This document shows, one piece after another, positions 17,701 to 24,866 of a stretch of 64,000 nucleotides of DNA; the first letter of the stretch is position 1, and each line of letters opens with the position of its first letter. The translations under genes were made by a program, and so were the position numbers. The notes below the pieces were generated by a model that saw only the letters and a program-made list of their open reading frames with translations, was not told where the DNA came from and did no database searches. Origin of the DNA: Pseudomonas fluorescens (GTDB lineage Bacteria; Pseudomonadota; Gammaproteobacteria; Pseudomonadales; Pseudomonadaceae); NCBI RefSeq assembly GCF_001307275.1, contig NZ_CP012831.1, positions 5,572,501 through 5,636,500 on the forward strand, in the 5' to 3' direction.

Positions 17701-19573
17701 CTTGTTGATGTCCGACAAGCTGCAACTGGTCGCGGCCTTCAACCACCTGCACATCTTCATCGACCCGAACCCGGAGCCTGCCAACAGCTTTGCCGAGCGC
17801 AAGCGTCTGTTCGACCTGCCGCGTTCGGCCTGGACCGACTACGACACCAGCATCATGTCCGAAGGCGGCGGTATCTTCTCGCGCAGCGCGAAGAGCATCG
17901 CCATCTCGCCGCAGATGAAAGAACGCTTCGACATCACGGCCGACAAACTGACCCCGACCGAGTTGCTCAACGCCTTGCTCAAGGCGCCGGTGGACCTGTT
18001 GTGGAACGGCGGTATCGGCACCTACGTCAAGGCCAGCACCGAAAGCCACGCCGATGTCGGCGACAAGGCCAACGATGCGCTGCGTGTGAACGGCAACGAA
18101 CTGCGCTGCAAGGTCGTGGGCGAGGGCGGTAACCTGGGCATGACCCAACTGGGTCGCGTCGAGTTCGGCCTCAATGGTGGCGGTTCCAACACCGACTTCA
18201 TCGACAACGCGGGCGGCGTGGACTGCTCCGACCACGAAGTGAACATCAAGATCCTGCTCAACGAAGTGGTGCAGGCCGGCGACATGACCGACAAGCAACG
18301 CAACCAGTTGCTGGCGAGCATGACCGACGAAGTCGGTGGCCTGGTGTTGGGCAACAACTACAAGCAGACCCAGGCCCTGTCCCTGGCGGCACGCCGCGCC
18401 TTCGTGCGGATCGCCGAATACAAGCGTCTGATGAACGATCTGGAAGCCCGGGGCAAGCTGGACCGCGCCATCGAGTTCCTGCCGACTGAAGAGCAACTGG
18501 CCGAACGTGTCGCGGCGGGCCACGGCCTGACCCGTGCCGAACTGTCGGTACTGATCTCCTATAGCAAGATCGACCTCAAGGAAGCGCTGCTCAACTCCCT
18601 GGTACCGGACGACGATTACCTGACCCGTGACATGGAAACCGCGTTCCCGCCGACGCTGGTGAGCAAGTTCTCCGAGGCCATGCGTCGCCATCGCCTGAAG
18701 CGCGAGATCGTCAGCACCCAGATCGCCAACGACCTGGTCAACCACATGGGTATCACCTTCGTTCAACGGCTCAAGGAGTCGACGGGCATGAGCCCGGCGA
18801 ACGTGGCCGGTGCCTATGTGATCGTGCGCGATATCTTCCACCTCCCGCACTGGTTCCGGCAGATCGAAGCCCTGGATCACCAGGTCTCGGCCGACGTGCA
18901 ACTGGAGCTGATGGACGAGCTGATGCGCCTGGGCCGTCGCGCTACGCGCTGGTTCCTGCGCAGCCGTCGCAACGAGCAGAACGCGGCTCGTGACGTCGCT
19001 CACTTCGGTCCGCACCTGGCCGCGTTGGGCCTCAAGCTCGACGAACTGCTGGAAGGTCCGACCCGTGAAGGCTGGCAGACCCGTTACCAGGCCTATGTGG
19101 CCGCTGGCGTGCCGGAGTTGCTGGCGCGCATGGTTGCCGGCACCACGCACCTGTACACCTTGCTGCCGATCATCGAGGCGTCCGACGTCACCGGCCAGAA
19201 CGCCGCCGATGTGGCCAAGGCTTACTTCGCCGTGGGCAGTGCCCTGGACATCACCTGGTACCTGCAACAGATCAGCGCACTGCCGGTGGAAAACAACTGG
19301 CAGGCCCTGGCCCGTGAAGCGTTCCGCGATGACGTCGACTGGCAGCAACGGGCGATCACCATCTCGGTTCTGCAAGAGGGCGACGGTTCCCAGGACGTGG
19401 AAACCCGCCTGGCGCTGTGGCTTGAACAGCATCACGAAATGGTCGAGCGCTGGCGCGCCATGCTGGTGGACATCCGTGCCGCCAGCGGTACCGACTACGC
19501 CATGTACGCGGTCGCCAACCGCGAATTGCTGGACCTGGCGTTGAGTGGTCAGTCGGTCGTGTTGCCCGACTGA
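14705..19573 (+). CDS. gdhB: NAD-specific glutamate dehydrogenase, 180-kDa class
   Basis: 1,622 residues from ATG 14705, the right size for the large NAD-GDH family (about 1,620 in P. aeruginosa GdhB). It deaminates glutamate to 2-oxoglutarate and ammonia with NAD+ and serves glutamate and arginine catabolism. A long N-terminal regulatory part (about residues 1-700) precedes the GDH catalytic core. The core is marked by RGGLRWSDREEDYRTEV and KNSVIVPVGAKGGF (about residues 815-860) and by VVAADKGTATFSDIAN and SGGSAGYDHKKMGIT. A helical C-terminal region follows. A longer frame extending upstream to 14552 is not supported by an RBS. The gene is followed immediately by a strong terminator. Arginine or amino-acid control, known in P. 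aeruginosa, may act through the palindromic upstream region. Confidence 0.96.
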   Translation: MAFFTAASKADFQHQLQAALAQHISEQALPQVALFAEQFFGIISLDELTQRRLSDLAGCTLSAWRLLERFDHTQPQVRVYNPDYERHGWQSTHTAVEVLHHDLPFLVDSVRTELNRRGYSIHTLQTTVLSVRRGSKGELLEILPKGTQGDDILQESLMYLEIDRCANAAELNVLSKELEQVLGEVRVAVADFEPMKAKVQEILDSLDSSAYAIDADEKSEIKSFLEWLVGNHFTFLGYEEFVVRDEADGGHIEYDPDSFLGLTKLLRAGLTAEDLRIEDYAVAYLREPTLLSFAKAAHPSRVHRPAYPDYVSIREIDASGKVIKECRFMGLYTSSVYGESVRVIPYIRRKVAEIERRSGFQAKAHLGKELAQVVEVLPRDDLFQTPVDELFSTVMSIVQIQERNKIRVFLRKDPYGRFCYCLAYVPRDIYSTEVRQKIQQVLMDRLKASDCEFWTFFSESVLARVQLILRVDPKNRLDIDPLLLEKEVVQACRSWKDDYASLVIESFGEAQGTNVLSDFPKGFPAGYRERFAAHSAVVDMQHLLNLNEKNPLVMSFYQPLGQVSGQRELHCKLYHADTPLALSDVLPILENLGLRVLGEFPYRLRHTNGREFWIHDFAFTAAEGLDLDIQQLNDTLQDAFVHIVRGDAENDAFNRLVLTAGLPWRDVALLRAYARYLKQIRLGFDLGYIASTLNNHTDIARELTRLFKTRFYLARKLSGDDLEDKQLRLEQAILSALDDVQVLNEDRILRRYLDLIKATLRTNFYQTDANGQNKSYFSFKFNPHLIPELPKPVPKFEIFVYSPRVEGVHLRFGNVARGGLRWSDREEDYRTEVLGLVKAQQVKNSVIVPVGAKGGFLPRRLPLGGSRDEIAAEGIACYRIFISGLLDITDNLKDGALVPPANVVRHDDDDPYLVVAADKGTATFSDIANGIAIDYGFWLGDAFASGGSAGYDHKKMGITAKGAWVGVQRHFRERGINVQEDSITVVGVGDMAGDVFGNGLLMSDKLQLVAAFNHLHIFIDPNPEPANSFAERKRLFDLPRSAWTDYDTSIMSEGGGIFSRSAKSIAISPQMKERFDITADKLTPTELLNALLKAPVDLLWNGGIGTYVKASTESHADVGDKANDALRVNGNELRCKVVGEGGNLGMTQLGRVEFGLNGGGSNTDFIDNAGGVDCSDHEVNIKILLNEVVQAGDMTDKQRNQLLASMTDEVGGLVLGNNYKQTQALSLAARRAFVRIAEYKRLMNDLEARGKLDRAIEFLPTEEQLAERVAAGHGLTRAELSVLISYSKIDLKEALLNSLVPDDDYLTRDMETAFPPTLVSKFSEAMRRHRLKREIVSTQIANDLVNHMGITFVQRLKESTGMSPANVAGAYVIVRDIFHLPHWFRQIEALDHQVSADVQLELMDELMRLGRRATRWFLRSRRNEQNAARDVAHFGPHLAALGLKLDELLEGPTREGWQTRYQAYVAAGVPELLARMVAGTTHLYTLLPIIEASDVTGQNAADVAKAYFAVGSALDITWYLQQISALPVENNWQALAREAFRDDVDWQQRAITISVLQEGDGSQDVETRLALWLEQHHEMVERWRAMLVDIRAASGTDYAMYAVANRELLDLALSGQSVVLPD

Positions 19574-19587
19574 TCCGGCGTTGAATG

Positions 19588-19624
19588 AAAAAGCCCCGCA
19601 TTGAGAGATGCGGGGCTTTTTTTT
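19588..19624 (+). terminator. Rho-independent terminator of gdhB
   Basis: The stem AAGCCCCGCAT / ATGCGGGGCTT with a short loop is followed by a run of T (to 19624), 15 bp behind the gdhB stop. It is A/T-flanked on both sides and could act in both directions. Confidence 0.93.
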
Positions 19625-19650
19625 GGCTTTAAAGATTCACTGTGGACCCC

Positions 19651-19740
19651 TGTGGGAGCGAGCTTGCTCGCGATAGCGGTGGGTCAGCGACATTGAACTT
19701 GACTGATACACCGCCATCGCGAGCAAGCTCGCTCCCACAG
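19651..19740. repeat. REP pair after gdhB
   Basis: Inverted pair of TGTGGGAGCGAGCTTGCTCG units between the gdhB terminator and the convergent cupin gene. Confidence 0.88.
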
Positions 19741-19760
19741 GATGGCTTGTAGTGCGACTG

Positions 19761-20165
19761 TTAGTTCTTCAGCGGTATCAATACCGCTTCATCCTCTCCC
19801 ATCACCATGAACACCAGCAATTTCGCCGGTTGGCTCGTGCTGGCGTTTTTCGACACCAGGTGCTCGGAACCCGCCGCTTCATACCAGAACTCCCCGGCCT
19901 TGTAGGTCTTCGCCGGCTCGCCCTTGACCTGGGAGGTGATGGCGCCTTCCAGCACATAGGCCATGGCCGTGCCTTCGTGTTTGTGGGCAATGGACGCTTG
20001 GCCGGGGGCATAGTTGACGGTCAGCATCATGGCTTTTTTGCCTGGAACGTTTTTCAGCCGTTGTTCCTGCAACACCGTGACCTTCTCCGAAGGCGCGGCT
20101 TCGTGGGCGTAGGCTTGGGTAATGGGCAGCAGGCTGAGGGCGGCGATCAGATAGAGGGTTTTCAT
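19761..20165 (-). CDS. Secreted cupin-domain protein
   Basis: 134 residues from ATG 20165. It has a clear signal peptide (MKTLYLIAALSLLPITQAYA, then HEAAPSE), so it acts in the periplasm. A single cupin barrel follows, with the metal-binding pattern in HKHEGTAMAYVLEG (His, His, Glu) and a second-motif histidine in AGSEHLVSKN. The family is functionally diverse. No substrate can be assigned. An in-frame extension upstream of the signal peptide is rejected. It is monocistronic and convergent with gdhB. Confidence 0.82.
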   Translation of the reverse strand: MKTLYLIAALSLLPITQAYAHEAAPSEKVTVLQEQRLKNVPGKKAMMLTVNYAPGQASIAHKHEGTAMAYVLEGAITSQVKGEPAKTYKAGEFWYEAAGSEHLVSKNASTSQPAKLLVFMVMGEDEAVLIPLKN

Positions 20166-20321
20166 GGGGCATGGACCTTGGTGATTTCGAGTGATTTCGC
20201 GCTGTCGCGGCGATGGGTTCACCCTAAGCCCCAGGGTGGGGCAAGCAAACGTCCAATCTTTCGGAAGGTGGGTAGACCAATGGTTGGGTGGCAAATTTCC
20301 ATCAGGCTGGCCCGTACCCCC

Positions 20322-20484
20322 GTGGCGAGGGAGCTTGCTCCCGCTGGGCTCTGTAGGAGCTGTCGAGCGGAGCGAGGCTGCGATCTTTCCCCAGGCACTT
20401 GAGTCTCAAACGAAAGATCAAAAGATCGCAGGCTTCGCCAGCTCCTACAGCGCAGCCGAGCGGGAGCAAGCTCCCTCGCCACAG
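20322..20484. repeat. Nested REP pairs of two different classes
   Basis: The outer inverted pair (GTGGCGAGGGAGCTTGCTCC at 20322 and its complement ending at 20484) encloses a second inverted pair. The inner pair is TGTAGGAGCTGTCGAGCGGA at 20352 and its complement ending CAGCTCCTACAG at 20450. A short spacer with AAAGATC repeats lies in the middle. This looks like insertion of one REP pair into another. Confidence 0.85.
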
Positions 20485-20495
20485 GTCAAGAGCGC

Positions 20496-20789
20496 TCAGA
20501 CAACCGGAAAACTATTGAAATCCACGCTTCGAGCCAGGCGGTTGTCGATCAGGCTGATGAAACCTTGCACTTCCGGACAGTTGAAGTGGGCTTGCATGGC
20601 CGCCTCCGATTGCCAGCGGGCGCTGACGTTCCAGCGGTCGCCATCGTCCGGGCAACGGTCGACCATATAGGCGTCGCAGCCTGGCAGGGCACGCAGGGTT
20701 TCGACGATCTGCTGCAATTGCCGGCCCAGATCTTCCGAGCGCCCGGCGGCGGCTTGCACCTGTACGGTATTGATCACTTGGCGAGACAT
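20496..20789 (-). CDS. Antibiotic biosynthesis monooxygenase (ABM) domain protein
   Basis: 97 residues, the normal size for this ferredoxin-like dimeric fold. The visible ABM pattern includes INTVQVQAAAGRSEDLGRQL, LRALPGCDAYMVDRCPDD and NVSARWQSEAAMQAHF, in which the last W and the HF are typical. Members include quinol monooxygenases and heme-degrading enzymes, and many have no known substrate. It is monocistronic, with a REP pair directly behind its stop. No specific function is claimed. Confidence 0.85.
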   Translation of the reverse strand: MSRQVINTVQVQAAAGRSEDLGRQLQQIVETLRALPGCDAYMVDRCPDDGDRWNVSARWQSEAAMQAHFNCPEVQGFISLIDNRLARSVDFNSFPVV

Positions 20790-20909
20790 TTTTCAGACTC
20801 CTGAATCAAGTCGGACGGAGGTGTTCACGAGTAATGACACCCGTGCAGGATAGGCCTGGCGGCGCGAGGCTCAAACAGCCAATGGGCGGATAAATGCCCA
20901 GTCCAATCC

Positions 20910-22343
20910 TCAGGCCACCTGCTGCAGAATGTCGCGCAAACGGTCGAGGGCGATGTCGATGTCCAGGGTTTCGATAGCGCCGAAACCGAAAAACAGGCCC
21001 GGCCGCACGGGCACATCATTGAAAAAACCATCGAGGCTGTAGAGCCCGACCTCGGCTTTTTTCGCCAGCTCGATCACCAGCGCCAGGTCCACCGGGACCT
21101 TGCACAGCACGGCCATATGAAAGCCTGCGGTGGTGGGCACGGCCTCGAACCAGGGCGATAAGTCCCCGGCCATGCGCGCCAGGATCCGCTCGCGGCGCCC
21201 GGCGTACAGGGTGTGGCAGCGGCGGATGTGCTTGAGCAGGCAGCCCTCGGCGATGAACTTGGCCAGGGCCCATTGGGGCAGGGTGGAGGTGTGCTGGTCG
21301 GTGAGGCGCTTGGCCAGGATCACCGCTTCAAGGATCGCCGGCGGCAGGATCGCGTAGCCGAGCCGCAGCTCCGGCAGCAGGGTCTTGGAGAAGGTGCCGA
21401 CGTACGCGACGATCCCGCGCTCATCCAGGCTCTGCAACGAATCGGCGGGCCGGCCTTCGTAGCGGAATTCGCTGTCGTAGTCATCTTCGATGATGATCGC
21501 CCCCAGCTCATAGGCCCGCGCCAGCAAGGCCTCGCGGCGGGCCTGGCTCATGGGCATGCCCAGGGGAAATTGGTGAGAGGGCGTCACATAAATCAGCCGC
21601 GTGCCGTCGGGGATCAGGTCTACCCGCATGCCTTGTTCGTCCACCGGCACCCCAGCCACCGTGGCGCCCTGGGAGCCGAACAGCAAGCGCGCCGGCGGAT
21701 AACCCGGATCTTCCATGGCCACCAGGCTGCCGGGACGGGTCAACACCCGCGAGATCAGGTCCAGGGCCTGTTGTGCGCCGTTGCACACCACGACGTCTTC
21801 GTCCTGGCAATTGACCCCGCGGGAAAAGGCGATGTGCCGGGCAATGGCATTGCGCAGCGACGGCAGGCCTTCGGGCTGGCTGTATAAACCCTTGGCACTG
21901 GCGATCTGGCGCAGGGCGTGGGCGGTGCAGCGCCGCCAGTCGTCCAGCGGAAACTGGCCCTTGCCGGTGGCGCCGCCGATGAAGTCGTAGCGCAACGCAC
22001 CTTCGAGGGTGGGGTGGCGCATCAGGTCCGGCATGGTGCGCCAGGCCTCGACGACGTCGGCACCGGCCAGCTCGCGGTGGCTTTGCTTGCGCACGACTTT
22101 GGCCGGCCGCGCATTGACGTAGGTGCCTTTGCCGATGATGCCAGTGAGGAAGTTCTCGTAGGTCAATTGGGCGTAGGTGTCGGAGACGGTCTTGCGCGAG
22201 ACACCCAGTTGCTCGGCCAGCAGGCGACTGGGCGGCAGTTGGGTACCGGCGGCCAGGCGACCGCTCTCGATGGCGCTGCGCAATTGTTGATACAACTGGC
22301 CCGACAGGTCCTTGCGGCCGTTGATGACAACATGAAGTTCCAT
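20910..22343 (-). CDS. MocR/PdxR-type regulator (GntR HTH fused to aminotransferase fold)
   Basis: 477 residues. The N-terminal winged HTH spans residues 10-75 (GQLYQQLRSAIESGRL, LAEQLGVSRKTVSDTYAQL). The C-terminal fold-type I aminotransferase domain has EDPGYPPAR, IIEDDYDSEFRYEG and the PLP-binding lysine in TFSKTLLPELRLGY. MocR proteins sense PLP with an amine or amino-acid ligand and bind direct repeats. The gene is divergent from an AhpD-like gene, and the 195-bp gap between them contains a matching direct repeat (22445-22485), so that gene is the likely target. Confidence 0.93.
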   Translation of the reverse strand: MELHVVINGRKDLSGQLYQQLRSAIESGRLAAGTQLPPSRLLAEQLGVSRKTVSDTYAQLTYENFLTGIIGKGTYVNARPAKVVRKQSHRELAGADVVEAWRTMPDLMRHPTLEGALRYDFIGGATGKGQFPLDDWRRCTAHALRQIASAKGLYSQPEGLPSLRNAIARHIAFSRGVNCQDEDVVVCNGAQQALDLISRVLTRPGSLVAMEDPGYPPARLLFGSQGATVAGVPVDEQGMRVDLIPDGTRLIYVTPSHQFPLGMPMSQARREALLARAYELGAIIIEDDYDSEFRYEGRPADSLQSLDERGIVAYVGTFSKTLLPELRLGYAILPPAILEAVILAKRLTDQHTSTLPQWALAKFIAEGCLLKHIRRCHTLYAGRRERILARMAGDLSPWFEAVPTTAGFHMAVLCKVPVDLALVIELAKKAEVGLYSLDGFFNDVPVRPGLFFGFGAIETLDIDIALDRLRDILQQVA

Positions 22344-22444
22344 ACCCGCAAGCTCCTGGGCGATTGTTCGGTGGCCGGCGTCAAAGGCGCAAGATTACCC
22401 GCATTGTGCGACTGCATAGAAGTTGCGTGGGGAAAATCCCGTCC

Positions 22445-22485
22445 ATTGGACTTGTCCCCGGTTTTTTCGCCGAATTGGACCTGTC
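22445..22485. promoter_or_regulatory. Direct repeat, probable MocR operator
   Basis: ATTGGACTTGTC (22445-22456) and ATTGGACCTGTC (22474-22485) match at 11 of 12 positions and are 29 bp apart, about three helical turns. They lie in the divergent region between the MocR-type gene and the AhpD-like gene. MocR regulators such as GabR and PdxR bind direct repeats of similar spacing. Confidence 0.65.
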
Positions 22486-22538
22486 ATTGCCCGGCACCAG
22501 GGCCTACCGTGAAGGTCTCGAACACCACGGAGCCCGCC

Positions 22539-22979
22539 ATGAGCCCGCGTCTGGATTACTACACCGCATCCCCCGGGGCGATGCGAGCCATGATCGGCCT
22601 GGAAGCCCTGACCAGTCGCCTGAGTATCGAACCGGCGCTGCTGCACCTGATCAAGATCCGCGCCTCGCAACTCAATGGCTGTGCCTTCTGCACCGACATG
22701 CATTCGGTGGAGGCGCGACGCCAGGGCGAGACCGAGCGGCGGCTCTACGCGCTGGCGGTATGGCGCGACAGCGGTTTCTTCACGGCTCGCGAACGCGCCG
22801 CCCTGGCCTGGACCGAGGCGGTGACGCTGTTGGCTGAAAGCCAGGTGCCCGATGACGTCTATGCCCAGGCCCGGGCCTGCTTCAGCGAGGAAGAACTGGT
22901 GGACCTGACCCTGGCGATCAGCACCATCAACAGCTGGAACCGGCTGGCGGTGAGTTTTCGCCAGAGTCCGGGGGGCTGA
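22539..22979 (+). CDS. AhpD-like carboxymuconolactone decarboxylase family protein
   Basis: 146 residues from ATG 22539. The AhpD/CMD signature is present, with the redox pair and histidine in NGCAFCTDMHSVEARRQGE (CxxC-type spacing with a downstream His). It resembles alkylhydroperoxidase AhpD-core proteins that reduce peroxides with a thiol relay, but the substrate of this one is unknown. Frames extending upstream run antisense to the regulator and are rejected. It is divergent from, and likely controlled by, the MocR-type regulator. Confidence 0.88.
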   Translation: MSPRLDYYTASPGAMRAMIGLEALTSRLSIEPALLHLIKIRASQLNGCAFCTDMHSVEARRQGETERRLYALAVWRDSGFFTARERAALAWTEAVTLLAESQVPDDVYAQARACFSEEELVDLTLAISTINSWNRLAVSFRQSPGG

Positions 22980-23011
22980 GTTTTCAGTCGTTTAGCGCCT
23001 GGCAGGCCGCT

Positions 23012-23102
23012 ATCGCGAGCAAGCTCGCTCCCACATGGGGTGGGTCTGAACAGGAGTTTTGTGTTTCTCCCGGATCAATGTGGGAGCGAGCTTGCTCGCG
23101 AT
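23012..23102. repeat. REP pair
   Basis: Inverted pair of TGTGGGAGCGAGCTTGCTCG units between two convergent genes (22979 and 23135). It probably serves as the shared 3' end. Confidence 0.88.
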
Positions 23103-23134
23103 GAACGATAACGCGGTTTGATGTTGAGCAAAGG

Positions 23135-23461
23135 CTAATTGTCGGCGGGCGTCGGCGGCCGCTGGGGCTTGACCGAAGTGCCGAATGTATTGCCCATGCG
23201 CACCCCGGTGGCCGCCGGGGTGGCCAGGCCGATGCTGTTCGGTGCGCGTTCGTTGACCGGCACATTCATGGCGTCCTGGGCCCGTTGCGCCGCCTTCGCG
23301 GCCTGGGGGTCGTTGCCCATCTGCCGACTCAGGCAGTTGTAGTCGGGGGTCTTGTAACCCCCCACGGTCACCTCGATACAGGCCGGGGCTTCTTCACCCT
23401 GGGCCCAGGGCAAGGCCATGAACAGCCCGAGGCCTGCCATCATGTTCATCCACTGTTTCAT
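23135..23461 (-). CDS. Small exported hypothetical protein
   Basis: 108 residues, with a strong SD sequence (GGAGG) before ATG 23461. It has a signal peptide (MKQWMNMMAGLGLFMALPWA, cleavage near residues 20-22) and two Cys in ACIEVTVGGYKTPDYNCL. The C-terminus is Pro/Asn-rich and low in order. I do not recognise a family. It is divergent from vreA, and the PHO-box-like sequence at 23541-23558 lies between them, so a link to phosphate starvation is possible. Confidence 0.6.
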   Translation of the reverse strand: MKQWMNMMAGLGLFMALPWAQGEEAPACIEVTVGGYKTPDYNCLSRQMGNDPQAAKAAQRAQDAMNVPVNERAPNSIGLATPAATGVRMGNTFGTSVKPQRPPTPADN

Positions 23462-23540
23462 CTCCGACCTCCTGGCCCGTCGCAGCGGACGGTGCGTTGT
23501 CAGGGCATCAGTCTAGTGCGGCCTGGAGGATTTGTATCAG

Positions 23541-23558
23541 TTGTCATACGACATTCAT
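23541..23558 (+). promoter_or_regulatory. PHO-box-like site upstream of vreA
   Basis: TTGTCAT ACGA CATTCAT has the PHO-box layout of two 7-bp repeats (consensus CTGTCAT) with a 4-bp spacer. The first repeat matches 6 of 7 positions and the second 5 of 7. It lies 42 bp before the vreA start. PhoB control of vreAIR has been reported in P. aeruginosa. Confidence 0.6.
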
Positions 23559-23600
23559 AAACACCCCTCAGGATGACGATTTTCAACGGATACGTCAGTC

Positions 23601-24299
23601 GTGCAGCAGGGCAGAGCCAGGGGCGGACGCGGACGTGGATTGACCAGGGCGCCCTTGGGGTGGCTGATGGTGTTGCTGTGTCTGCTGGCCGGGCCGATCC
23701 AGGCGGTGGGCCTGGTGGACCTGGACATCGCGCCCCAGGAACTGACCACGGCGCTGGAGCAGTTCAGTCGCGCGACGGGCATGGCGGTGCTGGTGGATCA
23801 CCAGCTGTCGAGCCAGCGCCAGACGCTGGGCGTGCAGGGGCGGTTCACCCCCTCCGAAGGGTTGCGGGTGTTGCTCAGCGGTACCGGGCTGGCGGCGCAT
23901 TATGCCCGGGCGGATGCGTTCACGTTGCAGCCGGTGCGGGTCCGCGAGGTGCCGCTGCCTGCCGGTGTCACCCCGGGCTTGAGTGACAGCAACTACGCGG
24001 CAGCCATCCAGACGGTCATCCAGCGCAATTTATGTCGTTCACCGTTGACCCGTCCGGGCAGTTTTCGGGCGGTGCTGCAAGTCTGGATCGGCCGGGACGG
24101 CGTGGTCCAGCACAGCCGCCTGGTCAGTTCCACGGGCGACCTGATGCGGGACAAGGCCTTGGTCAACAGTTTGCAGAACCTCAGGATCGACCGTCCGGCG
24201 CCCAGTTCGTTGCGCCAGCCGGTGACCCTGCTTTTGTTACCCGACTCATCAGGAAAAAGCATGGAATGCATGACAGGGGAAGGGGTGTCCGGGCGATGA
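23601..24299 (+). CDS. vreA: VreA-like cell-surface-signalling protein (STN domain)
   Basis: 232 residues from GTG 23601; ATG 23667 is an alternative that would still keep part of the signal segment. A basic N-terminus and hydrophobic segment (WLMVLLCLLAGPIQA) export it. An STN (secretin/TonB short N-terminal) domain spans about residues 38-95 (LDIAPQELTTALEQFSRATG). A TonB-C-like region follows (about 130-210), with YAAAIQTVIQRNL and LQVWIGRDGVVQHSRLVSST. Unlike a TonB-dependent receptor it has no beta-barrel, as described for P. aeruginosa VreA. The stop overlaps the sigma-factor start as ATGA. It is inferred to signal to the VreR/VreI pair. Confidence 0.85.
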   Translation: MQQGRARGGRGRGLTRAPLGWLMVLLCLLAGPIQAVGLVDLDIAPQELTTALEQFSRATGMAVLVDHQLSSQRQTLGVQGRFTPSEGLRVLLSGTGLAAHYARADAFTLQPVRVREVPLPAGVTPGLSDSNYAAAIQTVIQRNLCRSPLTRPGSFRAVLQVWIGRDGVVQHSRLVSSTGDLMRDKALVNSLQNLRIDRPAPSSLRQPVTLLLLPDSSGKSMECMTGEGVSGR

Positions 24300-24841
24300 A
24301 AGACATCGGTCGCAGCCCGTTGGTGAAGTTGTTCCTCACCTCCTATGAGGATTTCAGGGTGCGCCTGCGCAGGCGCCTGGGCTCCGAGGAACTGGCCAAC
24401 GACGTGCTGCATGAAACCTACCTGCGGGTCGATCGCATGGTCGACACGCCGGACATCGCCCAGCCCAATGCCTATCTGTACCGTATGGCCCTGAACATCG
24501 CCGCCGACCGTCGGCAGGCCGATGCGCGCTTGCTCACGGGCGATGAAATCGAGGAATTGCTGCAGGTCTCGGATGAGGCGCTGGACCCGGCGCGGGTGGT
24601 CGGCGGGCAGAAGGAGTTGCAGACCTTGCTCAAGGCCTTGTACGAACTGCCGGCGCGCCGTCGCAGGATTTTCATCGCCGCCCGCCTGGAAGAAGCGCCG
24701 CACCTGGAAATCTCCCAGCGCTTCGGTATTTCCACGCGCATGGTGGAGAAGGAAATCAAGGCGGCGCTGGGGCATTGCGCCCTGCGCCTGGAAAGAAAAG
24801 TCATTCAGCGGTTCGGTCCCGGCGCGGGAAAACCGTCTTGA
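24296..24841 (+). CDS. vreI: VreI-like ECF sigma factor
   Basis: 181 residues from ATG 24296, overlapping the vreA stop. Region sigma-2 lies at about residues 12-80 (ELANDVLHETYLRVDRMVDT, PNAYLYRMALNIAADRRQ). Region sigma-4 lies at about 115-170 (LPARRRRIFIAARLEEAPHL, ISQRFGISTRMVEKEIKAAL). It belongs to the iron-starvation/CSS-type ECF group. In P. aeruginosa VreI directs transcription of hxc and pdt genes under phosphate limitation, and the same gene sets follow here. Confidence 0.9.
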   Translation: MKDIGRSPLVKLFLTSYEDFRVRLRRRLGSEELANDVLHETYLRVDRMVDTPDIAQPNAYLYRMALNIAADRRQADARLLTGDEIEELLQVSDEALDPARVVGGQKELQTLLKALYELPARRRRIFIAARLEEAPHLEISQRFGISTRMVEKEIKAALGHCALRLERKVIQRFGPGAGKPS

Positions 24842-24866
24842 GAGTAGAGACCCGACCCTTTCATGA

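Noticed and set aside
14675..19435. A 1,586-codon open frame antisense to gdhB
   Set aside because: It mirrors the gdhB reading frame almost exactly. Long antisense frames are expected in high-GC DNA with strong codon bias, and the translation has no recognisable domain.
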